A DNA stretch of 64,000 nucleotides from Gnomoniopsis sp. IMI 355080 (lineage: Eukaryota; Ascomycota; Sordariomycetes; Diaporthales; Gnomoniaceae): the NCBI GenBank assembly GCA_027946555.1, contig JAPEVC010000049.1, positions 1-64,000 on the forward strand. The letters are read 5' to 3'. Positions 42,903 to 53,582 of this stretch are shown in pieces. A program made the position numbers and the translations under genes. The notes beneath the pieces were generated by a model. It searched no databases and was not told the origin of the DNA. It worked only from the letters and a program-made list of their open reading frames with translations. The stretch's first letter is position 1, and every line of letters begins with the position of its first letter.

Positions 42903-44978
42903 GATGGGCTATTGCGACTGCGCAAGCAGTCTTCCTCCGTGCCGATCGCGCTCTGTGATTGCGCCAAGTCGAGGGTTCGCAGGAATAGCCTTGGCCGTCT
43001 TGGTAGTGTTCTAGACACGACCCGCTCACGCTGCCCGCCTGTATCGTGGTCGTGATGAATTCCAGCTTCGTAGTGGCTCTTTGTTCCAGCGTTGTTTTCC
43101 AAAAATAGGATCCTAGCTCTTACTATGACCCAATTGTTCGATTCTGGCGAGACGGACCAACAGTCTCCACTAGGGCGACAGCAACTGTTTAAACTGGCTC
43201 CCTTCAATTGTCCACCAAGCAAGCAGGTGCCCCAATCCCAATGCAAGTAAGTAAAAGTGGCCTGCCGTCAAGGCAATTGGCGATCGGAGTATCGAGTCAA
43301 GTCGAGTCGGGTCGAGTCGAGTTGGATTGTATCGTGTCGAAAGCGAACGAGGGGGGCGCTCGAAAGATGAAGAAGCGACGGTTGGGAGGTTTAGCTTAAT
43401 CTTGGGTTGAGTCCTTCCTTTCCGGCGTGGGTGTGAATGGCCGCAAGTGCCAGATTTACCAAAAGGAGTGCGATGCCTTTGGCTCGTGCTGAATGGGCTG
43501 TGTCTCGGTCGTGGTAATAAGCGAGGCGCCACACACGAAACGCGTGATAGTCGGGCTGTCGGGTGGTAGGTCGGTCAGCCTTCCTCCTAGGATTGATGAC
43601 CAGGTGATGTCGCACTGTCGAGAGGGAATTGCGATTGCGTGGCCGCCCGGTACGCGGTACGGAGATTTGTCAGTGCAGGAAAGCAAAAGGAGATGTTTAA
43701 ATGGCGAAGCAAAAAAAAAAAAATGAGTGCGATGCGGCCATGAGTTAAGGGGTGCGGAGTGCGTGTACTATGGTAACTGTACTGTACATATGCGGTTGCG
43801 CAAACGTATTGCCAAGAAATCTGGAATGGGGTTGGTGGTGCATTGAAAAGTACATTCGGACGAGGACCGCGTCAACGAGAGGCTGGCCTGGCACGCCTGG
43901 CTGGCGGCTGCTGGCTGCCAGGCTTCATTAGGTAGGCTGCACACTGCGGGATGCCAGCAGGACGGGAATCCGTTGGCACTAACGCAACCCTAGACGGGAC
44001 AGCTCAATGCCTGCATACGTCAGTGGCATTTGGGTTGGGTTGTGCTTGTCAGGGTCCATTGCATTATTCTCGGAGGCTTGGGCCACTCGGAGGCCTGCGC
44101 AGTCGAGGGATGGGGCTGAGCTATGCGCTTCGTCTCGTCTCAAGTCCGAGGAGGGGCTTTGCCAGACTGCGATGGACCCTTGCCAATCTCGAGAATCTGC
44201 GACCGGTGCCGATCCAATCTGGATTAAATATCAGTATGCCTCTCGCAACATCCCTTACTATTTAGCCTCGCCCACCCACATACCTGCGCAGACGTTGAAG
44301 ATACTGTACATTGTATATCATCGCTCCCGATGCTGGACCATGTTTGATATAGACACGCGAGGTACCCCTCGACCGCCAGAAAATGCATAACTCTGGTACC
44401 ATGTAGCACTGCTGTCATTCATACGAGCCGAGCATGTGCACTTCACCAACCGCCATCTCACCATCCATCACGATTCTGCTTTGGTCCTTCGCTCTTTTCT
44501 TAGCACGTACTCGAGATTCCATCTCCACCAGATTAAATGCTTACGTTGCTCGTTGCGCACCTTGGTCGGTTCTCAACGCCCAGCTAGATCGACCCGCGGC
44601 CGGGTTTGGGCCGTTTCACGGCCGGAGACCGGTAGCCCCCCACTCTGCCACTCTATTTTCGGCCCTGGCGATGCAACTGCACGAAGAGCCTCTTCCCGGG
44701 TAGAGCAGCCGCGCCTCGGCCCTGCAATCCCTGTCTTTGCGCTTACAACTGGATAGTCAAGCCACTTCTCAGTGGTACATGCCTCGCCTAATTCGCCTCA
44801 CATATCTTGTTGAAATGCATTTTTGGGAGAGCCAGTGCTTTGTAATTCGGCTGATGATGCAAGCGGTGACAGGATCCGTGGTGTTCTGGATCTTTGATGC
44901 CACTTCGAGGACCACAGGGTCGTGTCAACCACACCTTTCCAAGATGTTGAAATCTATAGACCTGACCACCGCATGCGA
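42903..44978. other. intergenic, about 2.1 kb
   Basis: Left part is the promoter of the TMEM184-type gene, with a GAGTC-rich repeat (about 43293-43325) and an A-run (about 43710-43723). The remainder shows frames of 60-127 codons without motifs. The 3' UTR of the Zn2Cys6 gene should lie at the right end. No gene is called. Confidence 0.5.
43293..43325 (+). repeat. GAGTC-type simple repeat
   Basis: Imperfect tandem GAGTC/GTCGAGTCGG units about 390-430 bp upstream of the TMEM184-type start codon. Probably a microsatellite; no regulatory role can be read from it. Confidence 0.75.
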
Positions 44979-46417
44979 TTATGTGAAGCGTCTCCCCATC
45001 AATAATTCGTAGTATGCCCTTTGATCCTGCTCGCTCCCAAGTACAGGATCTTGTTCGACGGGCGGAGTTTCCATGGGTTCCGGATTGAAAGTCATGTCCA
45101 GAAAGTCTTCCAATGTCTCGTTTGGTGCAAATCCAAGGGACCCAAGTGTTTGAGAAAAGCCAAGAGATCTGAAAGGAAGATTGTCAGTTGTCATTCAATC
45201 GATACCAATCAAAACGCGGCAAGGAGGTGCGAACGTACGATCTTGCGGCATCCTTGGCCACAATATCGGATAACGATATAGATTCCTGCCTGGGCTTATT
45301 GCGTGATGAACTGCTGGTCTGTCTCGGCCTACTGCTGCTGGCGCCACCGTCGTGTGAAGATGATGGTGGAGGCGGCACAAAGCCGAAAGGATTACTACTA
45401 TCAAAGGGAGTTATAGACAGTCCGTGAGGTTGTGATGCCTGTGAGAGCTGTGGTACAGGCGGGCGAGGTGGTGAGATACCAGTAGCGGGCGCAGACGTCA
45501 AAGAACTTGTGTTCGAAGATAATGGCTGATGAGGTAATGGTATCGAAGGTGAGGCAGTGGGAATGGACGTGGCGGCTGCGGCGTCTGGAATTGCACTCGG
45601 TCTATTCCCTGATGCTGATGCTGAGGCTGTTGCGGATGCGGATGCGGATGCCTCGTCTGGGAAAAACGTCTTGAAGACTCCGCTCTGCTGCCAGGCCTGG
45701 ATGAAGAACTCCTGTTGTGTCGGGTCTTTGATCGCCTTGACAAGCCTCCTCCCCTCCGGCTGCTTGAGATAGCCTTCGACAACGGGACCCAGACTTGGGA
45801 TGAGGTTGAGGGCAGCACCCCATGCTGCAGCACTTTCTCTCAAGGTGTGCAGGGCGCTTCGATAGCCCTGTGCAGGACCTCGCTTCTTTTGGGGTCTCAA
45901 ATAGAGGCATGACTTGTTGTGTCTTTCGCAATAACTACAGCGTGGCTTTGCATTGTCACAAGGCTGGTGATTGACGTGACAAAAGTCGCATCTGGGAAGA
46001 TGTTAGTATCTATTGACTTTCAGGTTAAAGAAAAGGGTTGGTTGTGCAAGGTAGCGTTGCCATGGCCAAATGTCACGGAGACTTTCTGCTGTGTGACACA
46101 ACATGCGGCGGCGCATGGCGCAGCTCACGTGGCGTTGAGGAAACGAGGCACACGAGGGACAGCTTTTGAGATACTAACGCGCGAGAGCTCTTCTTGCGTT
46201 TTCTTGGGTTGGCTGCGGCGGAGGCATTGCCCGCGACAGAGTCACCGGCCACGGAGACGGCGAGGTCCAAGTCTGCGTCCGGATCAGGCCCATCGATCTT
46301 GAGGTCGTCACCGGCGCCGTTGCCGTTGCCGTTGCCATTGCCGTTGCTGTTGCCGGTGGCGCTGTGCTCCCGTTCCTGATCCCGATCGTCCAGATCAGAA
46401 ACTGACACTGAAGCCAT
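44979..46417 (-). CDS. Zn(II)2Cys6 transcription factor
   Basis: Predicted fungal binuclear zinc cluster regulator. Exons in transcript order: 46417-46179, 45991-45239, 45168-44979; 393 aa. The first intron (187 nt) splits the DNA-binding domain just before its first cysteine; splicing gives RKRKKSSRA then CDFCHVNHQPC. The cluster is complete: Cys81, 84, 91, 98, 101, 108 (C-x2-C-x6-C-x6-C-x2-C-x6-C), followed by the basic linker QKKRGPAQGYRSALHTLRES. The N-terminus carries an Asn-Gly repeat and acidic stretch; the middle has an Ala-Ser repeat and Ser/Pro-rich sequence; the C-terminus is acidic (NETLEDFLDMTF), a likely activation region. No fungal-specific middle homology domain is visible. 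Target genes unknown. It is divergent from the QutR-type gene across 1.6 kb. Confidence 0.88.
45611..45652 (-). repeat. hexamer repeat encoding Ala-Ser run
   Basis: GATGCG/GATGCT-type hexamers on the plus strand encode an alternating Ala-Ser stretch in the Zn2Cys6 protein; a likely length polymorphism. Confidence 0.8.
46316..46354 (-). repeat. GCCGTT hexamer repeat encoding Asn-Gly run
   Basis: About six near-perfect hexamers encode a run of alternating Asn and Gly upstream of the zinc cluster. Confidence 0.85.
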
Positions 46418-48014
46418 GGCCGGCCGCTGCAACTACTGGTGTCTTTTGTAGCCTTTGTGGAGGAATATCAGCTTCTGCTCCAGCGTACCTAGCGGCCGGC
46501 TCCACTTGTTGTATGGCCTTGTGATGTCTGCGTGATGGTTTCAGCCTCATCTTACCTACGAAGACAGGACTCAGGAGGCAGAAGACAAGCTTGGCTGCCC
46601 GCTGGCCCTTAGGCTTGGCCCAAAGCAAGATGAGATTGTCTCGGACAAGGGCCTAAGACCTCGAGCTAGTCAGAGTGTCGGAATGGAGAGTAGGGGCACT
46701 ATGGCAGTATGGAAGTGTCGGATTCGGCTAGAAATCCGGGTGCGTTCTCCCCTACCTCCAGAAGGCCACTACGGGGGGTCTTTGAATTAACAGCTCCGGC
46801 GGGAAAAGTCGCGTCTCTTTTTGGGCCCCGCGCGCTGGGAGGCCGGGCACAGCTCCTCAGTGAAGTTAATAAGGTTACTGAGCTCGGCGAGACTATGCTG
46901 TCACATTGGAACCCGGAGGTCGAGCCCTTGTCTGTCGTATTGTACACAACCGGACAACCTAGGTAATGCAATGCAGATCGGAGATATGAATGCGGTTGTA
47001 TTTCTATACAGCACGGGGTAGCGGCCTTATGCGCACGAGGCTGCCAGGGTGGCACCTGCGAAGAAAGGACCAGACCCCACTTTCCCCAACTCTGCTCTAC
47101 TGCCAGCTCAACCATCCTGCCCAGCTAGTCAGCCTTCGAAAGCCTACCTGATGGTGAAGTAAGGTACATATAGCGCCAGCCCGAACTGGGTCTTGAAGAC
47201 TGCGCCTTGAGATTAGATAGTTACTTGCACAGTACGTGCCCTCACCCCAGGGCAAATGCACGTACCGATAGCAGTCATGTGGTTTGACTGTCTTGGAAGG
47301 CTCCTGCGCGTTGCATCCGCATGGCACCTGTATTTTCTCGGTTTCCCCATGCTGCGGATCCAATTCAGCAAGTGCCGAAACACGTACCTCGCCCACCATT
47401 CCCCCTCGACAAGGTACCTCCACTATAAACCTAGGTTAGCTGTTACCTACCCGGCCTACTTGCCCTACTGGCCTAGCAGTCCCCTCGCGGTCCAGTCCTG
47501 GATCCTGGCACGGATTTTCCGTGTATCCAATGTTCTCACGGTGATCGCACATTGAGACTACCGGTGATCCTGTTGCACTTACAGTACAGCTTTTTTGGAA
47601 CGGAAGTCAGGCTACTTCTGTGCATCTGCTGGTTCATGCAACAACGTCTTCGAGTATAAGGCTCCTCTCAATTCAACGCTGAGCACCGGTCGTGCATCAT
47701 TCGCTCTGCATAGACCCTTAACCGCTGCATGGCGCCTTTTTATTGAGAGGGAAGATATCTTTTCCGCGCCAGTGTCTAAAGCGGCAGGGGACTTACGCTG
47801 CTAGCCTGACGTCGCGATATACGTGCCGTCTTGCCCTGCGCTGTCGCTCCTCTGCCTACAACTGCTTCTCGCTCTGAATCACGCAGGGTAGTGCAGGTGG
47901 TCTTGAAGACATCAGAGTCTCAACGGACGACGTTGGTCTGCTGCCAAGCTTATTTCCGAGGGCATCTTGGACACAGCAGATTACGCCCGCACGGAATGTC
48001 CGAGGAACGTCAAC
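46418..48014. other. divergent intergenic, Zn2Cys6 factor and QutR-type gene
   Basis: About 1.6 kb between two divergent regulator genes. The frames here (60-138 codons) lack motifs. I looked for a QutA-type palindromic site and did not recognise one. No gene is called. Confidence 0.5.
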
Positions 48015-50509
48015 ATGGCCGTCGAAGATCTCCCGACCACTGCTCCGCCAAACGAGCGCATATTCTCTCCTGATGCCTCCATCATTCTCGTAGGCTGTCG
48101 AGGTGCTGGGAAGCGCTCACTGGGCTTCATCGGTGCCCTCCATTTGCGCCGCCGTCTCATCACAGAGGATTACTACTTCCAGCAGGCCACCGGACTCACC
48201 CGCATGCAATTCCTCAGCACCAATGGGAAAGATGAGTTCAATCGCCGGAATAATGAAGTGTTCAGTCGCATGCTCGAAGAAAATCGTCAAAGATGTATTA
48301 TCGAGTGTGGCATGAGCAGTTTTTCTGAGGACGCTCAAGTCACCCTGCGCAAGTTCTCAGAGACCAACCCAATCATCTATATCCACCGCGAGAAGGAGGA
48401 GGTCCTGCGACTGCTTGAATCTGGGGATGGACAGCGCATTCTCCGTGCCGATCAAAGGCACCGAGCATGCTCCAACCTCGAGTATTACAATCTTTTCGAC
48501 TCATCAACATCTAAAGCGGCCTCATCACACGACGGATCAACTGCCGGTGGGTGGGATTCTCAAATCGCAACACCCTCCAACCTTTTGTATGCAAAGCAGG
48601 ACTTTACCCAATTCATCGACTTTGTTATTGGTCAGGGTCTCACGAAGCTCTTTCTCGAGAGCCCTTTCGCGGTGAGAGCCGTCCCGCCTGAATTTAGACA
48701 ATACTCCTACGCTTTGCGCCTACGATTGTCGTACTTGGTCCGCATGGATCTGGACTGGGAGGACTTCGAGGCGAGGGGTGACTGTGTGGAACTCGTCATC
48801 GATCACTGGCCAGAAGACATCGTGGACATGATTGCTAAGATTGTGGCTCTCATCCGGAGGAAGTTGGCAGTTCCCATCATCTATCATGTCGAAGAGAATC
48901 CCAGAGAGGAGAGGCGCAGAACTGCCGAGGAGAGGTCGAAGATGGACTCGGAACTAATCGAACTTGGCCTCCGGCTCGGCGTGGAATATTTGAGCCTCGA
49001 CCTGCAAAGGAAGGACATATGCATACAGGATATTCTCCGCCACAGAGGTCGATCAAAGATCATGGGCAATTACTGGAACGTCGGCCTGATGACAACCCCC
49101 TGGTCCGACGACAGCCATGTTCGGGATTATCAGAATGCCAAGGCGATAGGTTGCGATCTCGTTCGCATGGTCCGTTTTTGCTCCGGCGACAGCTCGCTAA
49201 CTATGCTGCAAGAATTCCGGGCGAGGATAGCAGCTACAATTCCTGATCCAAAACCACCACTAGTTGCCTATGACTTTTCGGTATTAGGAGTCAGAACACC
49301 CCTCCAGTCTCGGATACTCAACCCTGTCAAGCACCCAGACATGGAAAACGAACGTGAGCATCTTGCTACCGTATGTACCGCCGCCAATACCTTCGAGTCA
49401 CTCTTCCGACAGTTTGAATTGGAACCGCTTCAGTTCTACACCCTTGGTTCCAATGTCTCATACTCTCTATCTCCATGCATGCACAACGCTGCATATGCAT
49501 ACACCGGAATGCCACATAACTTCACCACCGAGGCATGCTCGACACTGGACGATCTCAATAGAATATGCAGCGACGCATCTTTCGGTGGAGCTTCATTGGC
49601 AACTCCTTTCAAGGTGGCAATCGTTCCCCATCTGAAAGTGAAAAGCCATCACGCTACAGTGATAGGCGCCGTGAATGTCCTGCTTCCCCTGCGTGGCAAG
49701 ACCACGTTCATCCTCGATCATGCAAACTCTCGGAACAAATCCGGCCCTACCAGCGACTTCTACGGCGACAACACCGATTGGTCGTCCATATTTACTTGCT
49801 TGCAGAGGGATATAAGTCCACGCAACTATGTGCGACCTTCCAAGACCACTGGCCTTGTTATTGGCGCCGGAGGACAAGCTCGTGCGGCGATATATGCCAT
49901 GATTCAGCTTGGCTGCCGCAACATCTTCATCTATAACAGGAGCCTGTCGAATGCGCAGGTGGTGGCTGACCACTTCAACCAATGGGCGCAGAAACAAGGA
50001 ATGACACCTGGAAAGGGAGGAATTTCGCGGATTTGTCATGTGCTGCCGTCCATTTCGGAGTCATGGCCACATGGCTACGAGCAGCCGACCTTGATTGTGT
50101 CTTGTGTGCCTGCCACGAGCATCGAAGGACAGCCGCCGGCGGATTTTGAGATGCCTATGCAATGGCTTGGAAGCCCCACAGGAGGTGTGGTGCTTGAGGT
50201 AAGTTATGCATCCCGCTCTCCACTTTGCAATTTTCCTTGCCACATAGTTGGGACCTGTGTTAATTCAATTCTTCGCAGCTTGCCTACGAGCCTCTCATCA
50301 CACCACTGGTTGCCCAGATGCAGGTCTACAGAGACACAAAGAATCCATCCTGGGTGGTGGTTGACGGTTTGGAGAACGTTAGCGAGATGGCTATCGAGGC
50401 ATTTGAATTGATGACAGGACGACTGGCTCCTAGAAAACTCATGAAGGACGCGTGCAGGAAGACATGGGAACAGCAGAAGAGAGACATGTCCTCGCCAATG
50501 TCCCAGTGA
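48015..50509 (+). CDS. qutR: quinate/shikimate pathway repressor, QutR/QA-1S type
   Basis: Three-domain protein derived from the C-terminal half of the AROM enzyme (shikimate kinase, 3-dehydroquinase and shikimate dehydrogenase modules); such proteins repress quinate catabolic genes in Aspergillus and Neurospora. Exons 48015-50198 and 50279-50509; 804 aa. The P-loop reads GCRGAGKRS (27-35), with Arg where kinases need Ser/Thr right after Lys. In the dehydroquinase module the expected Schiff-base Lys region reads GCDLVRMVRF, and the His region reads GNYWNVG, so both catalytic residues look lost. The dehydrogenase module keeps SYSLSPCMHNAA, TPFKVAI, GDNTDW and a Rossmann GAGGQARAAIYA. This supports a repressor rather than an enzyme. 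The ATG at 48015 follows a TTG-only extension. No quinate enzyme gene lies in the window. Confidence 0.88.
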
Positions 50510-51041
50510 GCTGTCACCAAAAATGGGGTACCCAGTGAGGCTGTCATGTTGCGCTGGTGAAGGAGAGAACCCTCCGAAAGGCACCCAACCCAACAAGGTG
50601 ATTATCAGAAGACATTTGAGTCTTTAGAGATCAATTACCTGTTGGACATAGGTCTCAGGTTGAGTTGGATCGTTTCTGTGTCACTAAGATTCTGTCTTCG
50701 AGATGTCCTTCAATTAAAGAGCCAACAATGGCTACTGCGAAGCGAAGAGTAAGCGGCGACGGGGTGAGGTGCATTCCGATGTTGCGGTATGGTTCTGAGG
50801 ATGCTCGCATCTGATGGTATTAGAGGAATAGAGCAATTACCTTGGGGACTGAATGATAATTAGTCAATAGTTGATTCTCTTTCTCGTCTAAAGTTGCCAC
50901 CCTAGCGGCCCTGTCATTGCCTACGCCATGGTCATATCTTAAGGTGATACGTAAAGCTTTGAAGACTAGAATAACAGTTGTCCTAGTAAATACCATAACC
51001 CATATCAAAGCTTCCACTAACGAACACTCGGACCGCGAGTG
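50510..51041. other. convergent 3' region
   Basis: About 530 bp between convergent stops of the QutR-type gene and the basic unknown. Only 3' UTR is expected; nothing else is seen. Confidence 0.55.
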
Positions 51042-52387
51042 TTACTCCTCCATCGCCATCAGTTTTGCCAAAGTGTCCACAAATTGTTTCTGAAAAGGCT
51101 CCTTGAATCCATCATACATCTCCTTGTGCCTTCGGAGCAGGTCGCGCTCTTTGGACTTGCGCTCCTGAGACACCGCAATCTGTCTCCCTCTATCGAGAGC
51201 CCACGGAGACTGCGTGCCACACTCGTCGTCTAGCACGAGGTTCAGGGCACGGTAAAGCTGCGTCTCTTGGACGGCGAGGCCGAGGATAAGCCAGTCGAGC
51301 GCGTCCAGCGTCCGGAATAGCGCGTCTCTGCGATGAGTGTCGTTGACGGCATCGCATAGTATGATGGCCTGGCTGAACACGGCTCTGAGAGTTTTCCTGT
51401 CGATTTCGAACGTCGAACTGAGACACGTGATGCAATTGGACAAGAGCAGATCGATAGGACGCTTGTCACCCTTGACATCGATTGTGTTTCCGGGGTTTGG
51501 AAGGGATGTGATTCTGTCGGTTTGCAAGTCACTTGTGCCCAAAATGTGATTCCAGAGTTGATGTAGGTCTACCGCTGGGATACACTGCGCAGTCTTAGAA
51601 AGTATTGCGAATTGTGAAATAACTATCTCTCCGGATTTCTTCCGGAAGACATGGTAGCACACCAAGAACCACTCACCTTCTTCAGAAAGTCGTACGTTGC
51701 TTCTAAAGCTACTTGCTTGGCTATTTGACCAGCAAGACGCAGCGTCGCACAATTGAGACCGTTAAGCTTCAAATCTTGGTGATCAGCGTACACATCTAAA
51801 AGGGCCCTCTTAGGGCCAGTGTCTTTGGTAGCCCCCATTGCCTGCTGGACCGGCCTGTTGGGTTTGGTGTTTCGTCGGCCAGTTGCAACAAAGATATCGA
51901 CGCCGTGACGCTCAGGCTCATTATACTCGCCAGGAAAATCAAAATTGGATTCGTTCTTGTCGATCCAAAGGCCTTTCAGTGGAGTTGTGTTCACCAATGT
52001 TACGTCTTCATCGCCAGCATCGTTGTCGTTGACGGTGGACGGGTTGAACGCTGTGAAGAGCTTCTGATGGCCGCCACGAATTTTGAGTGAGCTGGGACTG
52101 TCTATGTCACTCTTCACTTCGAATGATGAGAGATTCGAGACTGTTAAGTCTTTCGCGTAAGCTTCACGGGTGTTCATGCTGGAGGACTGGAACGTTGCGA
52201 GCTGCTGCAGGTGATCAACGATGGTGTCCGAGCTGCTTGCTTTGACTCCACTGGCATCACGATTGTCTGAAGCAGTTCGTCTCTTCTCTAGCCTTTTTTC
52301 TCTCCTCTTTGCGCTCCTCTTTGCGCTCCTCTTTGCGCTCCTCTTTGCATTGCGCAATGCCTTCGCTTCGGCTGACCTCGTCGGCAT
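51042..52387 (-). CDS. hypothetical protein with Lys/Arg repeat N-terminus
   Basis: Two exons in transcript order, 52387-51677 and 51584-51042, giving 417 aa; an AAG acceptor nine bases upstream (exon start 51593) would give 420. The N-terminus is a tandem KRSA/KR repeat (AKRSAKRSAKRSAKRREKR), likely a nuclear localisation or nucleic-acid-binding patch. The middle holds GLWIDKNESNFDFPGEY and GVDIFVATGRRNTKPNR; after GPKRALLDVYADHQDL the C-terminal half is a helical region rich in Leu/Asp with DALFRTLDALDWLILGLAV and ends KQFVDTLAKLMAMEE. No known domain is recognised. An in-frame stop sits just upstream of the ATG. The reading frame across both exons is well behaved, so it is probably real. 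Confidence 0.72.
52302..52349 (-). repeat. 12-bp tandem repeat (4 units) encoding KRSA-type motif
   Basis: Unit CTCCTCTTTGCG on the plus strand is repeated three times exactly and a fourth time with one change at its last base. It encodes the Lys/Arg-rich N-terminal repeat of the gene at 51042-52387. Confidence 0.92.
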
Positions 52388-53582
52388 GACCTCCTCTTCT
52401 TCTTCCCCCACCCCGTCCTTGGCCCTTTATCTTGCTGCCTGGCTTTCTCAGCCTTGCCACTTGGACCTTCAGCTTTCTTTCTCTCTTCTCCTCCTTTATA
52501 TCTCCTTCGTGTTTCGATTCGTCTCGTATTGTTCAATTCGCGCTCTGAGGGCAAAAGGTGTAGTATCGTCCTTCGGCACTCATCCGAGTGACATCGCTCG
52601 AAAACTCCACAGGAGTCTGACTTTGAAAGATTGCCTCACAATGAAGGCGGACAGATTCATCAAATAACTCAGTTCCTTTCAAGAGAAGCGGCGGCTTAGG
52701 TCGAAGATTTTACTTAGCTGGAGCGCCGAGGCCGGAGTATAGAGACCCGCGCTGAAGGTTTCTCTTGACCAGTCGGAGGATCGTTTCGTTGTATAGAGTG
52801 TATGATCTCTGCGCCATGATTCGGCCCGTCTAGATGTGCTGTTCTCTCAATGAGAGCTAATCTCACCTTTAGGGGCAGGCGCAGGTCGACACCCTGGTTG
52901 TAAGCATCAGGCAGGTACAACTCACGATCTCCTGATGACCCCTTCAATCACGACATAATTCTAAGTTAGCATCGTTCATAATTTGATGTGAATGGGCGAG
53001 GGTCAAGGCCAAGAGCACAATAGTGCATCCAACGTAGAAACCATGAGACAACCTGAAATAGAACATTCGGGGTGAAGTTTTGGACAGGAGCCATCATGTA
53101 TTTGCTCAGGTGGGCACTTGAGAAAGGGGCTCTCCCTTACAATAAGATGAAAGAGAGCCAAAGACAGGAACCCCTGTCTTCTTGATGACCTTTCACGAAA
53201 GTGATGCTTTTGTTCATTGTAAAATAGTAGTGGCACTTACCCTGGGGGCACCTTTTGACTACAAGGATATACTTCTTCACCTTTGTGAGACCCTCTTATC
53301 GAGCATATTCTGGGAGATAGACTTAGAACAAGCACATGAAACATCCAGTCCATAAGTAGAGAGGAATGCATCGACTTATCCAGGATTGTCCACCATGTGT
53401 CTATTTCCAAGACATGATATGCCCATATAGGGGGAAGATAGCCTGACAACATACACAAAGCGCAAGCCACTATACCATGCAGGGCAATACAAAGTTTGGG
53501 TAACATGTTGATGCTTGCTAGACCAAGAAGATACAATCCAGACTCGCACTCCTGACAGAAACTCTAATCCGATATACACAGT
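52388..53582. other. intergenic, about 1.2 kb
   Basis: Promoter of the basic unknown at left and 3' region of the MIT/coiled-coil gene at right. Two abutting minus-strand frames (53003-53236, 53237-53536) directly follow that gene's stop and have no motif; they are taken as 3' UTR. No gene is called. Confidence 0.5.

Noticed and set aside
43951..44390. Overlapping plus-strand frames of 104-127 codons
   Set aside because: No motif, two frames overlapping, typical of GC-moderate intergenic DNA.
53003..53536. Two abutting minus-strand frames after the MIT gene
   Set aside because: Immediately downstream of a stop and without similarity; most likely 3' UTR.
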